From: CAVSRC01 sp963732845
GTDB taxonomy: Bacteria; Pseudomonadota; Alphaproteobacteria; Rhizobiales; Kaistiaceae
NCBI GenBank assembly: GCA_963732845.1
Contig: CAVTBE010000021.1
Coordinates: 62,001 to 126,000, forward strand
Length of the DNA: 64,000 bases
Direction: 5' to 3'
Positions within the stretch are counted from its first letter, which is position 1. Every line of letters begins with the position of its first letter. Shown one piece after another: positions 19,870 through 28,096 of this stretch. The translations under genes were made by a program, and so were the position numbers. The notes under the pieces are model-generated. The model saw only the letters and a program-made list of their open reading frames with translations. It was not told where the DNA came from and searched no databases.

Positions 19870-20821
19870 ATGGCATCCTACGTCGCAACGCGGGCGGCTT
19901 CCCTTGTCGCGACGCTGGTCGCCGCCAGCATCGTCATCTTTCTGGTGATGGAGGTGCTGCCGGGCGACCCGGCCTCGTTCATGCTGGGGCTCAACGCCGA
20001 CCCGGCCACGGTCGGCGGCGCTCAGCCATCAGCTCGGCCTCGACCAGCCGCTCGCACAACGCTACCTGACCTGGATCGCCGGCTTCGTCCACGGCGATTT
20101 CGGCATCAGCTATACCTACCGGGTGCCGGTGGCCGAGCTGCTCACCCAGCGCCTGTGGGTGAGCCTGCCGCTGGCGCTGATGGCGCTGGCACTGGCCGCG
20201 GTCATCGCCTTTCCGGTCGGCATCGTCGCGGCGACACGGCGCAACAAGCCGGCCGATCTCGTCATCATGGGGGCGACCCAGCTCGGCATCGCGGTGCCCA
20301 ACTTCTGGTTCGCCATGCTGCTGGTGCTGGCCTTCTCGCTGGGGCTGCACTGGTTCTCGGCCGGCGGCTTTCCGGGCTGGAACGCCGGGCTCCTGGCCGG
20401 GCTGAAGGCGCTCACTCTGCCGGCGATCGCGCTCGCCCTGCCGCAGGCCTCGATCCTGGCGCGGGTCATGCGCTCGGCGCTGCTCGACACGCTGCATGAG
20501 GACTTCATGCGTACCGCCCGTGCCAAGGGTCTTACCGAGGCCCAAGCGGTGCGCCGCCATGCCCTGCGCAACGCGCTCATCCCGGTGATGACCATCATCG
20601 GCCTGCAGTTCTCCTTCCTGCTCGCCGGCGCCATCATCATCGAGAACGTCTTCTATCTGCCCGGCCTCGGCCGCCTCGTCTTCCAGGCCATCGGCCAGCG
20701 CGACCTGATCGTGGTGAAGAGCGTGGTGCTCCTGCTCGTCGCCGCGGTGGTCATCGTCACCTTCGCGGTCGATCTCGCCTATGCGGCGATCGACCCGCGG
20801 CTGCGAAGGCAGCGGGCATGA
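19870..20821 (+). CDS. ABC transporter permease, DppB type (one frame break)
   Basis: First inner-membrane permease of the importer. N-terminal membrane segment followed by VMEVLPGDPASFMLGLNADP, the DppB/OppB signature. One extra base near 20022 breaks the frame just before HQLGLDQPLAQRYLTWIAGF; the rest continues GDFGISYTYRVPVAELL, the EAA loop (RTARAKGLTEAQAVRRHALR) and a last membrane segment ending AAIDPRLRRQRA. Repaired length about 316 residues. The stop overlaps the next permease by ATGA. Confidence 0.88.
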
Positions 20822-21681
20822 GTGCGCCGCCGCTCGACGTCGCGCCGGCGCCGCCCGCGGAGGGCCGGCGGCTGCATGGCAGCATGGTGGTCGGCGGCGT
20901 CATCACGCTCGTCATGGTGGCGGTGGCGCTCGCCTCGCTGGTGTGGACGCCCTACGACCCGGCGGCGATCTCGATTCCCGACAAGTTGCAGACGCCGTCC
21001 GCGCTGCATTGGCTGGGGACCGATCACTTCGGCCGCGACGTGCTCTCCATGCTGATGGAGGGCGCCCGCAATTCGATGGCCGTGGCGCTGATCGCCGTCG
21101 GCGTCGGCCTGGGGCTGGGCGTGCCGCTTGGGCTCACGGCGGCGGCGCGCGGCGGCTGGCTCGACGAAGTGGTGATGCGGGTCAACGATCTGGTCTTCGC
21201 CTTTCCGGCGCTGCTGCTGGCCATCATGATCACGGCGCTGCTCGGGCCGGGCGCGGTCAACGCGATCCTCGCCATCGGCATCTTCAACGTGCCGGTCTTC
21301 GCCCGGCTGACGCGCGGCGCGGCGCTGTCGCTGTGGACGCGCGACTACGTGCTGGCGGCGCGCGTCGCCGGCAAGGGGCCGTGGCTGATCTCGATCGAGC
21401 ACATCCTGCCCAACCTCCTCAACGTCCTGGTGGTGCAGGCGACCATCCAGCTTTCGCTGGGCATCCTGGCGGAGGCGGCGCTTTCCTATGTCGGGCTGGG
21501 CACGCAGCCGCCGGCGACGAGCTGGGGCCGGATGCTCGCCGACGCGCAGACCATGATCGCGCTGGCGCCGCGCCTGGCGATCCTGCCGGGCCTGGCCATC
21601 GTTGTGGCCGTGCTCGGCCTCAACCTGCTCGGCGACGGCCTGCGCGACCTGCTCGACCCGAGATGGCGGCGGCAGCGATGA
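20818..21681 (+). CDS. ABC transporter permease, DppC type
   Basis: Second permease of the importer, 287 residues and intact. About five to six membrane segments, the DppC signature HWLGTDHFGRDVLSMLMEGA, and an EAA loop (YVLAARVAGKGPWLISIEHI). It begins within the end of the DppB-type gene and ends within the start of the ATPase gene, both ATGA overlaps, so the transporter is one translationally coupled operon. Confidence 0.95.
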   Translation: MSAPPLDVAPAPPAEGRRLHGSMVVGGVITLVMVAVALASLVWTPYDPAAISIPDKLQTPSALHWLGTDHFGRDVLSMLMEGARNSMAVALIAVGVGLGLGVPLGLTAAARGGWLDEVVMRVNDLVFAFPALLLAIMITALLGPGAVNAILAIGIFNVPVFARLTRGAALSLWTRDYVLAARVAGKGPWLISIEHILPNLLNVLVVQATIQLSLGILAEAALSYVGLGTQPPATSWGRMLADAQTMIALAPRLAILPGLAIVVAVLGLNLLGDGLRDLLDPRWRRQR

Positions 21682-23312
21682 GCCTGCTCGCCGTCGACAA
21701 CTTGACCGTTTCGATCGGCCCCGCGCCGATCCTCAAGGGCGTGTCGTTCGGCCTCGCCCGCGGCGAGGTGCTGGGGCTGGTCGGGGAATCAGGCTCGGGC
21801 AAGTCGATGGCGGCGCTCTCCGTCATGCGCCTCTTGCCGGCGCAGGCGGTCGCCGGCGGCACGGTGACTTTCGACGGAGGCGATCTGACGGCGCTCGACG
21901 AACGTGCGATGTGCGGTCATCGCGGGCGGACGCTGGCGATGGTGTTCCAGGAGCCGATGAGCGCGCTCAACCCGGTCAAGACGATCGGCGTGCAGGTCGC
22001 CGAGACGGTGCGCGTGCACCGCCGCGCATCGCCGGCCGAGGCCGCCGAGATGGCCCGCGAGGCGCTCGACCGCGTCGGCCTGCCGACGGCGCGATTTTCG
22101 CTCGATACCTATCCGCACGAGCTTTCCGGCGGCCAGCGCCAGCGCGTGGTGATCGCCATGGCGACGGTGCTCAAGCCAAAGCTGTTGATCGCCGATGAGC
22201 CGACCACCGCCGTCGATGTGACCACGCAGGCGCTCATCCTCGACCTCCTACGCCGGCTGGTGGCTGAGGACGACGTCGGCCTTATCCTCATCAGCCACGA
22301 CCTTGCCGTGGTCGCCGACATGGCCGACCGCATCGCCATCATGCGGGACGGCGAAGTGGTCGAGCAGGGCGAGACGGTCGGCCTCTTCCGCGGCCTGCAG
22401 AACCCCTATTCGCGCATGCTGTTTGCGGCCTCCACCTATCGCTCGCAAAGGACCCGGCGGCTGCATCCGGACGAAGGGCACCAGACGCCGATCCTCGATG
22501 TCGACAACGTCGTCCACGACTATCGCCTGCCGCGACGGGCGCTCTTCGCCAAGCCGCATCATTTCCGGGCGGTGGACGATGTCAGCCTGACAATTCGGCG
22601 CGGCGAAAACCTCGGTCTCGTCGGCGAATCGGGTTCGGGCAAGTCGACGCTCGCCCGCGTGATCCTGGCGCTGACGAAGCCCAGCGCCGGCGTCGTCACG
22701 CTGGACGGCAGCGACTTCCTGGCGAGCCACGGCACGGCGCGGCGCGACCTCCGCCGCCATGTGCAGGCGGTCTTCCAGGACCCCTATGGGAGCCTCGATC
22801 CGCGCTATCGCGTGGCCCGGCTGATCGCCGAGCCGTTTCATCTCGATCGTGCCAAACCGTCCGTGGCGGAGCGGCGCAAGCGGGTCGACGAAGCGCTCGT
22901 CGCGGTGGGCCTGACGCCGGCCGACGGCGACAAATACCCGCACGAATTCTCCGGCGGCCAGCGCCAGCGCCTGGCGATCGCCCGGGCACTGATCACGCGG
23001 CCGTCGCTGATCATCCTCGACGAGGCGGTGTCGTCGCTCGACGTGTCGATCCGGGCGCAGATCCTCGACCTGCTCGCCGATCTCGGCGACCGGTTCGCCG
23101 TCTCCTACCTGTTCATCGCGCATGACCTGATGGTGGTGCGCGCCATCACCGACCGGGTCCTCATCATGCGCGAGGGCCGAATCGTCGAGCACGGCGAGAC
23201 CGAGCGGGTCTTCACCGATCCACGCCATCCCTATACGGCGGAACTGATCGCGGCGACGCCGGATCTGGAGCGGGCGCTCGCCGCCCGCCACGCCCGGGCC
23301 GCCGCACCATGA
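21678..23312 (+). CDS. Fused double-ATPase of a peptide-type ABC importer (DppD-DppF/GsiA-like)
   Basis: 544-residue protein with two complete nucleotide-binding domains in one chain. Domain 1 (about residues 3-255): Walker A GESGSGKS, signature ELSGGQRQRVVIA, Walker B LLIADEPTTAVD, His switch LISHDLAV. Domain 2 (about 275-535): Walker A GESGSGKST, signature EFSGGQRQRLAIA, Walker B LIILDEAVSSLD, His switch FIAHDLMV. Each has the oligopeptide-permease C-terminal extension (NPYSRMLFAA; HPYTAELIAA). Such fusions are known for GsiA and relatives. Note LDEA in place of LDEP in domain 2. Confidence 0.95.
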   Translation: MSLLAVDNLTVSIGPAPILKGVSFGLARGEVLGLVGESGSGKSMAALSVMRLLPAQAVAGGTVTFDGGDLTALDERAMCGHRGRTLAMVFQEPMSALNPVKTIGVQVAETVRVHRRASPAEAAEMAREALDRVGLPTARFSLDTYPHELSGGQRQRVVIAMATVLKPKLLIADEPTTAVDVTTQALILDLLRRLVAEDDVGLILISHDLAVVADMADRIAIMRDGEVVEQGETVGLFRGLQNPYSRMLFAASTYRSQRTRRLHPDEGHQTPILDVDNVVHDYRLPRRALFAKPHHFRAVDDVSLTIRRGENLGLVGESGSGKSTLARVILALTKPSAGVVTLDGSDFLASHGTARRDLRRHVQAVFQDPYGSLDPRYRVARLIAEPFHLDRAKPSVAERRKRVDEALVAVGLTPADGDKYPHEFSGGQRQRLAIARALITRPSLIILDEAVSSLDVSIRAQILDLLADLGDRFAVSYLFIAHDLMVVRAITDRVLIMREGRIVEHGETERVFTDPRHPYTAELIAATPDLERALAARHARAAAP

Positions 23313-23339
23313 CCAGCAAGAAGCGGAAGGAGGCCAGCC

Positions 23340-24086
23340 ATGCGTCTTGAGGGCAAGACCGCCATCGTCACCGGCGGGGCGTCGGGCTTCGGCGCCGGCA
23401 TCGTGAGGAAATTCGTGGCCGAGGGCGCGCGGGTGCTCATCGCCGACGTGAACGGCGATGGCGCGCAGGCGTTGGCGGCGGAGATGGGGCCGATGGCGTC
23501 GGCGGCGACCGTCGACGTTTCGGACGACGCCTCGGTCGGGGCGATGGTCACGGGCGCGATGGAACGGCTCGGTCGCATCGACATCCTGGTCAACAACGCC
23601 GGCATCGGCCACAAGCCGCAGCCGCTGGAAGGGCTGCCGGAGGACGAATTCGACCGGCTCTTCGCGGTCAACGCGAAGTCGGTCTATCTCACCGCCCGCC
23701 ATGTGGTGCCGCGGATGAAGGCGGCGGGCGGCGGTGCCATCCTCAACATCGCCTCGACCGCCGGCGTCAGCCCACGGCCGCGGCTCACCTGGTACAACGC
23801 CAGCAAGGGCTGGATGATCACGGCGAGCCAATCGATGGCGGTCGAGCTGGCGCCGGCCAGGATCCGGGTCAACGCCATCAACCCGGTCGCCGGCGAGACG
23901 CCGCTGCTCAAGACCTTCATGGGCGAGGACACGCCGGAAATCCGCGCCAGGTTCCTGGCGACCATCCCCATCGGCCGCTTCTCGACGCCGGAGGATATCG
24001 GCAATGCCGCCTGTTACCTGTGCTCGGACGAGGCCAGCATGGTGACCGGCGTCGCGCTGCTGGTCGATGGCGGGCGGTGCATCTGA
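23340..24086 (+). CDS. SDR-family NAD(P)-dependent oxidoreductase
   Basis: 248-residue classical short-chain dehydrogenase. Cofactor motif TGGASGFG, NNAGIG, and the catalytic Tyr and Lys in TWYNASKGW, with INPVAGETPLL and a closing GVALLVDGG. AGGAGG sits upstream of the ATG. An acidic residue at the end of the second strand (IADVN) suggests NAD preference. It follows the transporter operon by 27 bases, so it is probably co-transcribed and oxidises or reduces a product of the imported compound. The substrate is not identifiable. Confidence 0.9.
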   Translation: MRLEGKTAIVTGGASGFGAGIVRKFVAEGARVLIADVNGDGAQALAAEMGPMASAATVDVSDDASVGAMVTGAMERLGRIDILVNNAGIGHKPQPLEGLPEDEFDRLFAVNAKSVYLTARHVVPRMKAAGGGAILNIASTAGVSPRPRLTWYNASKGWMITASQSMAVELAPARIRVNAINPVAGETPLLKTFMGEDTPEIRARFLATIPIGRFSTPEDIGNAACYLCSDEASMVTGVALLVDGGRCI

Positions 24087-24180
24087 GGCATCAGGCTGCC
24101 GCGAAGGTGGGAGCCGAGTATCCGCCGGCGCTCCGGTCTTTCGCGATCGTCGGAGATTACTGGGGCTCCGCGCCTTGCTG

Positions 24181-24267
24181 CCTCATGGTGAGGTGCGAGC
24201 GGAGCGAGCCGCGAACCATGGGGCCCATCCTTCGAGGGCTGCCTGCGGCAGCCACCTCAGAATGAGG
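24181..24267 (+). repeat. Hyphomicrobiales interspersed repeat unit
   Basis: Palindromic unit bounded by CCTCAtggTGAGG at the left end and CCTCAgaaTGAGG at the right, with inner inverted repeats (GAGCGGAGCGAGC region; GGCTGCCtgcGGCAGCC). The layout matches intergenic repeats that are abundant in Rhizobiales genomes. A second, partial copy occurs at 28034-28087. It fills most of the gap between the SDR gene and the convergent small-gene pair. Confidence 0.75.
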
Positions 24268-24303
24268 CTTCCCGTGTCCTTGGACTGAGACCGAAAGTGA
24301 GGT

Positions 24304-24525
24304 TCAGAGGCCGGCGGCCTTGCGCAGCGCTGCGTTGATGCGCTCCAGCCAGCCGGGGCCGTCTTCCTGGAAGTGGTCGAGCACGTCGCGGTCGAGGCGG
24401 AGCGTCACCTGCTCCTTGGCTCCGGGCAGGGCCGACGGCTTGGCCGCGGGCTCGGGCAGAGGCGGTGCCTTGGCCTGAAAGACGGCTTCGGCGGCTTTGC
24501 GGGGGTCGGTTGGTCGTCTCGTCAT
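24304..24525 (-). CDS. BrnA/DUF4415-type antitoxin-like protein
   Basis: 73-residue basic protein ending in VTLRLDRDVLDHFQEDGPGW followed by LERINAALRKAAGL, the signature of the BrnA-type (DUF4415) ribbon-helix-helix antitoxins. Normally a BrnT toxin gene precedes the antitoxin; here the preceding gene, which ends two bases before this start, encodes a 66-residue protein that does not look like BrnT. This may therefore be an orphan antitoxin, a toxin-antitoxin remnant, or a free-standing regulator. Confidence 0.65.
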   Translation of the reverse strand: MTRRPTDPRKAAEAVFQAKAPPLPEPAAKPSALPGAKEQVTLRLDRDVLDHFQEDGPGWLERINAALRKAAGL

Positions 24526-24527
24526 GG

Positions 24528-24728
24528 TCAATGGGCCGTGTGAAAGGCGCGTTCGAGCATGCGCCGGCAATCTTCGGCCTGCTCGCGCACGGCGTCTTCG
24601 CCGAGCGCCCGGGCGATGTCGCGCAGGTCACGGATGGCGACGTCGACGGCGGTCAGCAAATCGATGTCGAGCGCCTCCTCATCGTCGGGTTCGAAGCGGC
24701 GCAACGGAAACTGGATAATCTCTGCCAT
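24528..24728 (-). CDS. Small acidic protein of unknown function
   Basis: 66 residues (MAEIIQFPLRRFEPDDEEAL at the start, REQAEDCRRMLERAFHTAH at the end), mostly helical, with many Asp and Glu. I do not recognise a family. It is the first gene of a two-gene unit with the BrnA-like gene, the two being separated by two bases. The real start is the ATG at 24728; the frame is open further upstream but the additional part is Arg/Ser-rich shadow sequence. Confidence 0.55.
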   Translation of the reverse strand: MAEIIQFPLRRFEPDDEEALDIDLLTAVDVAIRDLRDIARALGEDAVREQAEDCRRMLERAFHTAH

Positions 24729-24801
24729 TCGCGGATGTCCTGCCGGCGAATCACTCAGGTGCCGGTACGACCATTCCGACAGCGAAAGGTTGCCCAGAAG
24801 T

Positions 24802-25341
24802 TTACCGGTCGGAAAGCATGAGGGCGCGCTCGCGGGCGGCCGGCAACGCGGCCAGTGCCGCCTCGACAACCTTGTCGCGCGGCGGCTCCACCGATACGCG
24901 CACGGCGAGTTCGTCCGGTGCGGGCCGCTCAAGCGTGGCAAACTGGCTGTCGAGCAGGCTCGGCGGCATGAAATGGTGCTGGCGGCGCTGCATGCGTGCG
25001 GCGATCGTTGCCTTGGAGCCGTCGAGCCAGAGGAAGATCACCGGCCGTCCGGCGGTGCCGGTGAGGCGCTCCCGATAGGCACGCCTGAGCGCCGAACAGG
25101 CGACGATCAGCCGGCCGTCGGCGTCGCCGAGTGCCTTGCCGATGGCATCGAGCCAGGGCCAGCGATCCGCGTCGGTGAGCGGGATGCCGGCCGACATCTT
25201 TTCGATATTGGCCTTGGGGTGAAATTCGTCGGCGTCGCGAAACGGCAGGCCAAGGCGCTTGGCCAGCGCCTCGCCGACGGATGTCTTGCCGCTGCCGGCG
25301 ACGCCCATGACGATAATCGGTATTGTATCCATTGAATCCAT
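24802..25341 (-). CDS. gntK: Gluconokinase
   Basis: Phosphorylates D-gluconate to 6-phosphogluconate for the Entner-Doudoroff or pentose-phosphate route. About 179 residues, the family's usual length. P-loop GVAGSGKTS, then FRDADEFHPKANIEKMSAGI, LTDADRWPWLDAIG and CSALRRAYRERL, all typical of the GntK family. Start ATG 25341 or 25332 (both near the N-terminus). No gluconate transporter or regulator is beside it. Confidence 0.93.
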   Translation of the reverse strand: MDSMDTIPIIVMGVAGSGKTSVGEALAKRLGLPFRDADEFHPKANIEKMSAGIPLTDADRWPWLDAIGKALGDADGRLIVACSALRRAYRERLTGTAGRPVIFLWLDGSKATIAARMQRRQHHFMPPSLLDSQFATLERPAPDELAVRVSVEPPRDKVVEAALAALPAARERALMLSDR

Positions 25342-25464
25342 TGTCTTGCCTGCTGCTGGTGGCACAACGCCCCTCCCTCGCCGGACTGCCGCCGGCGGGT
25401 TTGTCGATTGGTGGCACCTTTCGCTCTATATCTAGCCTATTCGCGGGGAAATGGAGGTTCGCAC

Positions 25465-26046
25465 TTGCAAAAACTGCAAAGCCAGGCGGTTCACCACATC
25501 ACGCTGGTCGGCGCCGACCGGCAGACCTCCATCGATTTCTGGGAAGGCGTGCTCGGCATGCCCTTCGTCTTCGAGCAGCCCAATCTCGACGCTCCCGACG
25601 AGAGCCATCTCTATTTCGACCCCGGCGACGGCCGGCTGATCACCATCTTCACCAGCGAAAGCCGCAAACCGGACCCGACGCCGACCGCCCGCGACATCGG
25701 CGCCGTCCACCACATCGCCTTTGCGGTCTCGCGGGCGACATTCGTCCAGGCGGTCCAGCGGCTCGACGAGCGCGGCATCGCCCATAGCGGGGTCAAAGAT
25801 CGCGGCTTCATGGATTCGATCTATTTCCGCGATCCCCTCGGGCTGCTGATCGAACTCGCCTCCTATCGCTTCTTCCCGCCGGAGGGGGTGTCGTGGGGCG
25901 AGGTGATGCTGGAGGCGCACAAGCTGCGCGTGGCGCGCGGCGACTACAACATCGCCGAGGTGCACCTGGCCGATGCCATCGAGAACCTGACCAAGCGCAC
26001 GCGCGGCAGCCTGTCGGACGACCGCGCGCCGAAGAACCCCTACTGA
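25465..26046 (+). CDS. VOC-family (glyoxalase/dioxygenase fold) protein
   Basis: 193-residue protein with two beta-alpha-beta-beta-beta modules: VHHITLVGADRQTSIDFWEG with YFDPGDGRLITIF, and VHHIAFAVSRATFVQAVQRL with DSIYFRDPLGLLIELA. Metal ligands expected of the ring-cleaving dioxygenase branch (His in each VHHI, Glu in IELA) are present. It starts at TTG 25465, which has GGAGG seven bases upstream; upstream ATG/GTG options lack a ribosome site. The C-terminal extension includes TKRTRGSLSDDRAPKNPY. The substrate is unknown. Confidence 0.85.
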   Translation: MQKLQSQAVHHITLVGADRQTSIDFWEGVLGMPFVFEQPNLDAPDESHLYFDPGDGRLITIFTSESRKPDPTPTARDIGAVHHIAFAVSRATFVQAVQRLDERGIAHSGVKDRGFMDSIYFRDPLGLLIELASYRFFPPEGVSWGEVMLEAHKLRVARGDYNIAEVHLADAIENLTKRTRGSLSDDRAPKNPY

Positions 26047-26059
26047 ACGCGGCGGCGGG

Positions 26060-27235
26060 TCAGCCGCGCGGCTCGCTCCACGGGCCGGGCGGTGGCACCT
26101 CGCCCCAGGGATGGACTGCCTCGCCGGCAGCGGCCGGCGGGATTTGCGGCGCCTCGGCGGCGGGCGGTTCCGGCTGCGCTTCGGCGATGGGGCCGGGGTC
26201 GTGGCCACCGGCAAATTTCACCAGCTCGGCGATGCGCGCCTCGATCGGCGGATGGGTGGAGAACAGGCCGCCGAGGCCGGACTGGCGCGGATGGTCGAGA
26301 AACATCTCCTGCACCTGGGCGGGCGCGTGAATCTCCGAATGACCGGCGATCTTGCGCAACGCCGAGATCATGGCGTCGGGGTCCTTGGTGAGCTCGACGG
26401 AGCCGGCATCGGCGAGGAATTCGCGCTTGCGCGACACGGCGAAGCTCAGCGCGATGGCAAGCACACGGGCGATGAGGAAGATGGCGACGGCAATGAGAAT
26501 GAGGATGATGACGGCACCGCCGCCACCACTTCCGCTACCGCCACTGCGGCCGCGACTGCGCGAAGAGCCCCCGCTGCCGCCCCAGCTCCAGCCGCTACCG
26601 CCTGAACCGCCGCTGCTGCTCGACGTCGACCAGAGAAGGGCGCGCGGGGCGCGGATGAGGAGATCGCCGACCAGCGAGATGATGCCGACGAAAACGGCGG
26701 ATATGACCAGCAGCTGGACGTCGCGGTTCTCGATATGGGTGAGCTCGTGGCCGAGCACGGCCTCCAGCTCGGCGTCGTCGAGGGCGTCCATCAGGCCGCG
26801 GGTGACGGTGATCGAGTACTGGTTCTTGCGCACGCCGCTGGCGAAGGCGTTGCGCGCATCGGTCTCGATGATCCTCAGGCGCGGCGTGGTGATGCCGCGG
26901 CTGATACAGAGGTTTTCGAGCAGGTTGTAGAGGCGCGGCTCGGCCTTGCGGTCGACCGCCCGCGCACCGGTGACCAGGTCGATGATGCCCTGGTTGGCGA
27001 ACCAGGCGATGACGAACCAGGCGATGGCGCCGCCGAAGGCGACGGGGATGAGCGACGGCGTGAGGTCGATGGCATCCCGGATGCCCTGGCCGACGCTGGG
27101 TTCGTTCATCGCGGCGATGACCAGCGCGAAGGCGAAGCAGATGAGGAGCAGCAGGAAGGGGAAGCCGGCGAGCAGAACCAGCGACTTCAGCCGGTTGTTC
27201 CAGATGTAGGTCTTGAGGCCGTAGGCGCCGAGCAC
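26060..27235 (-). CDS. M48-family membrane metalloprotease
   Basis: 391-residue zinc endopeptidase. It starts at GTG. Two N-terminal membrane segments (residues about 18-45 and 62-85), the zinc motif HELTH in AVLGHELTHIENRD, and a further membrane region (AVIILILIAVAIFLIARVLA) before the third-ligand segment SRKREFLADAGSVEL. A Ser/Gly/Arg-rich insert of about 45 residues lies between the third and fourth hydrophobic segments, and the C-terminus is a Pro/Glu/Ala-rich tail. The lemA gene directly upstream on the same strand is a common partner. Confidence 0.92.
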   Translation of the reverse strand: MLGAYGLKTYIWNNRLKSLVLLAGFPFLLLLICFAFALVIAAMNEPSVGQGIRDAIDLTPSLIPVAFGGAIAWFVIAWFANQGIIDLVTGARAVDRKAEPRLYNLLENLCISRGITTPRLRIIETDARNAFASGVRKNQYSITVTRGLMDALDDAELEAVLGHELTHIENRDVQLLVISAVFVGIISLVGDLLIRAPRALLWSTSSSSGGSGGSGWSWGGSGGSSRSRGRSGGSGSGGGGAVIILILIAVAIFLIARVLAIALSFAVSRKREFLADAGSVELTKDPDAMISALRKIAGHSEIHAPAQVQEMFLDHPRQSGLGGLFSTHPPIEARIAELVKFAGGHDPGPIAEAQPEPPAAEAPQIPPAAAGEAVHPWGEVPPPGPWSEPRG

Positions 27236-27254
27236 GGGCCTGATCCCCGGTCAG

Positions 27255-27278
27255 GGGCCCGGCGGATGCGCCGGGCCC
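27255..27278 (-). promoter_or_regulatory. Intercistronic hairpin between lemA and the M48 protease gene
   Basis: Perfect 10-bp inverted repeat GGGCCCGGCG / CGCCGGGCCC around a 4-base loop, in the 49-base gap between the two genes. There is no T run on either strand, so it is more likely an mRNA-stabilising or processing hairpin than a full terminator. Confidence 0.55.
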
Positions 27279-27284
27279 GCCGAA

Positions 27285-27845
27285 TCAGAACTTCACCTGA
27301 GGCGCGGTTTCGACCGCAGCGCGCTCGCCTTCGTCGACCTCGAAGAAGGTGCGCTGGGTAAAGCCCATCGAGCCGGCGATGAGGACCATCGGGAAGGACT
27401 GGATGGCGGTGTTGAACTCCTGCACGGCGTTGTTGAAGAAGCGCCGGGCGGCGGCGATCTTGTTCTCGAGGTCGGAGAGGTCCGACTGGAGCTGCAGGAA
27501 GTTCTGGTTGGCCTTGAGGTCGGGATAGGCCTCGGCGACGGCGAAGAGCTGGCGCAGCGCACCGGTCAGCATGTTCTCGGCCTTGGCCTGGGCCTCGGGG
27601 CTGGATGCGGCGACGGCGGCATTGCGCGCCTGGGTGACGGCCTCGAAGGTGCCGCGCTCGTGCGCCGCGTAGCCCTTCACCGTCTCGACCAGGTTGGGCA
27701 CGAGATCGTGGCGCTGCTTGAGCTGGACCGAGATGTCCGACCAAGCCTGATTGACGGTCTGCCGCAGGCTGACCATGCGGTTGTAGAGCATGACCGCGTA
27801 GATCGCGATCACGACGACGATGGCGAGGACGATCCAGCCGGTCAT
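27285..27845 (-). CDS. lemA: LemA-family protein
   Basis: 186 residues: an N-terminal membrane anchor (MTGWIVLAIVVVIAIYAVML) with the rest a helical bundle outside the membrane. Family signature YNRMVSLRQTVNQAWSDISV, QLKQRHDLVPNLVETVKGYA, and ARRFFNNAVQEFNTAIQSFP. LemA proteins often sit beside M48-type proteases, as here. Function is not settled for the family. The start at 27845 is chosen because the upstream extension is shadow sequence. Confidence 0.93.
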   Translation of the reverse strand: MTGWIVLAIVVVIAIYAVMLYNRMVSLRQTVNQAWSDISVQLKQRHDLVPNLVETVKGYAAHERGTFEAVTQARNAAVAASSPEAQAKAENMLTGALRQLFAVAEAYPDLKANQNFLQLQSDLSDLENKIAAARRFFNNAVQEFNTAIQSFPMVLIAGSMGFTQRTFFEVDEGERAAVETAPQVKF

Positions 27846-28033
27846 GGTGGCCTCCGTGGTCGGTTTACCGACCGCCAATCTAGCAGCAGGAAGCGGCAGG
27901 GGCCACACGGCCTGTGACCGGAGTCACGGGCTGTAGGCGGGGGGCGCTTCGTCCACCGCGCCGGGTGACCATCATTGCAGCGCGGCCCGGCACCGAAGGC
28001 AGCCGGACTGCGCGCTCGTCGCCCCTGTGGGCC

Positions 28034-28087
28034 AAGGCCCCGTTTTTCGAGGGCTGCCTTCGCAGCCACCTCAGGACGAGGCCCGTG
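28034..28087 (+). repeat. Partial copy of the interspersed repeat
   Basis: Matches the right half of the unit at 24181-24267: TTCGAGGGCTGCC, CAGCCACCTCA and a degraded GGACGAGG end where the first copy has GAATGAGG. The left half with CCTCAtggTGAGG is missing or decayed. It lies in the gap between the lemA promoter side and a convergent hypothetical gene. Confidence 0.55.
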
Positions 28088-28096
28088 TCGCCGCCC

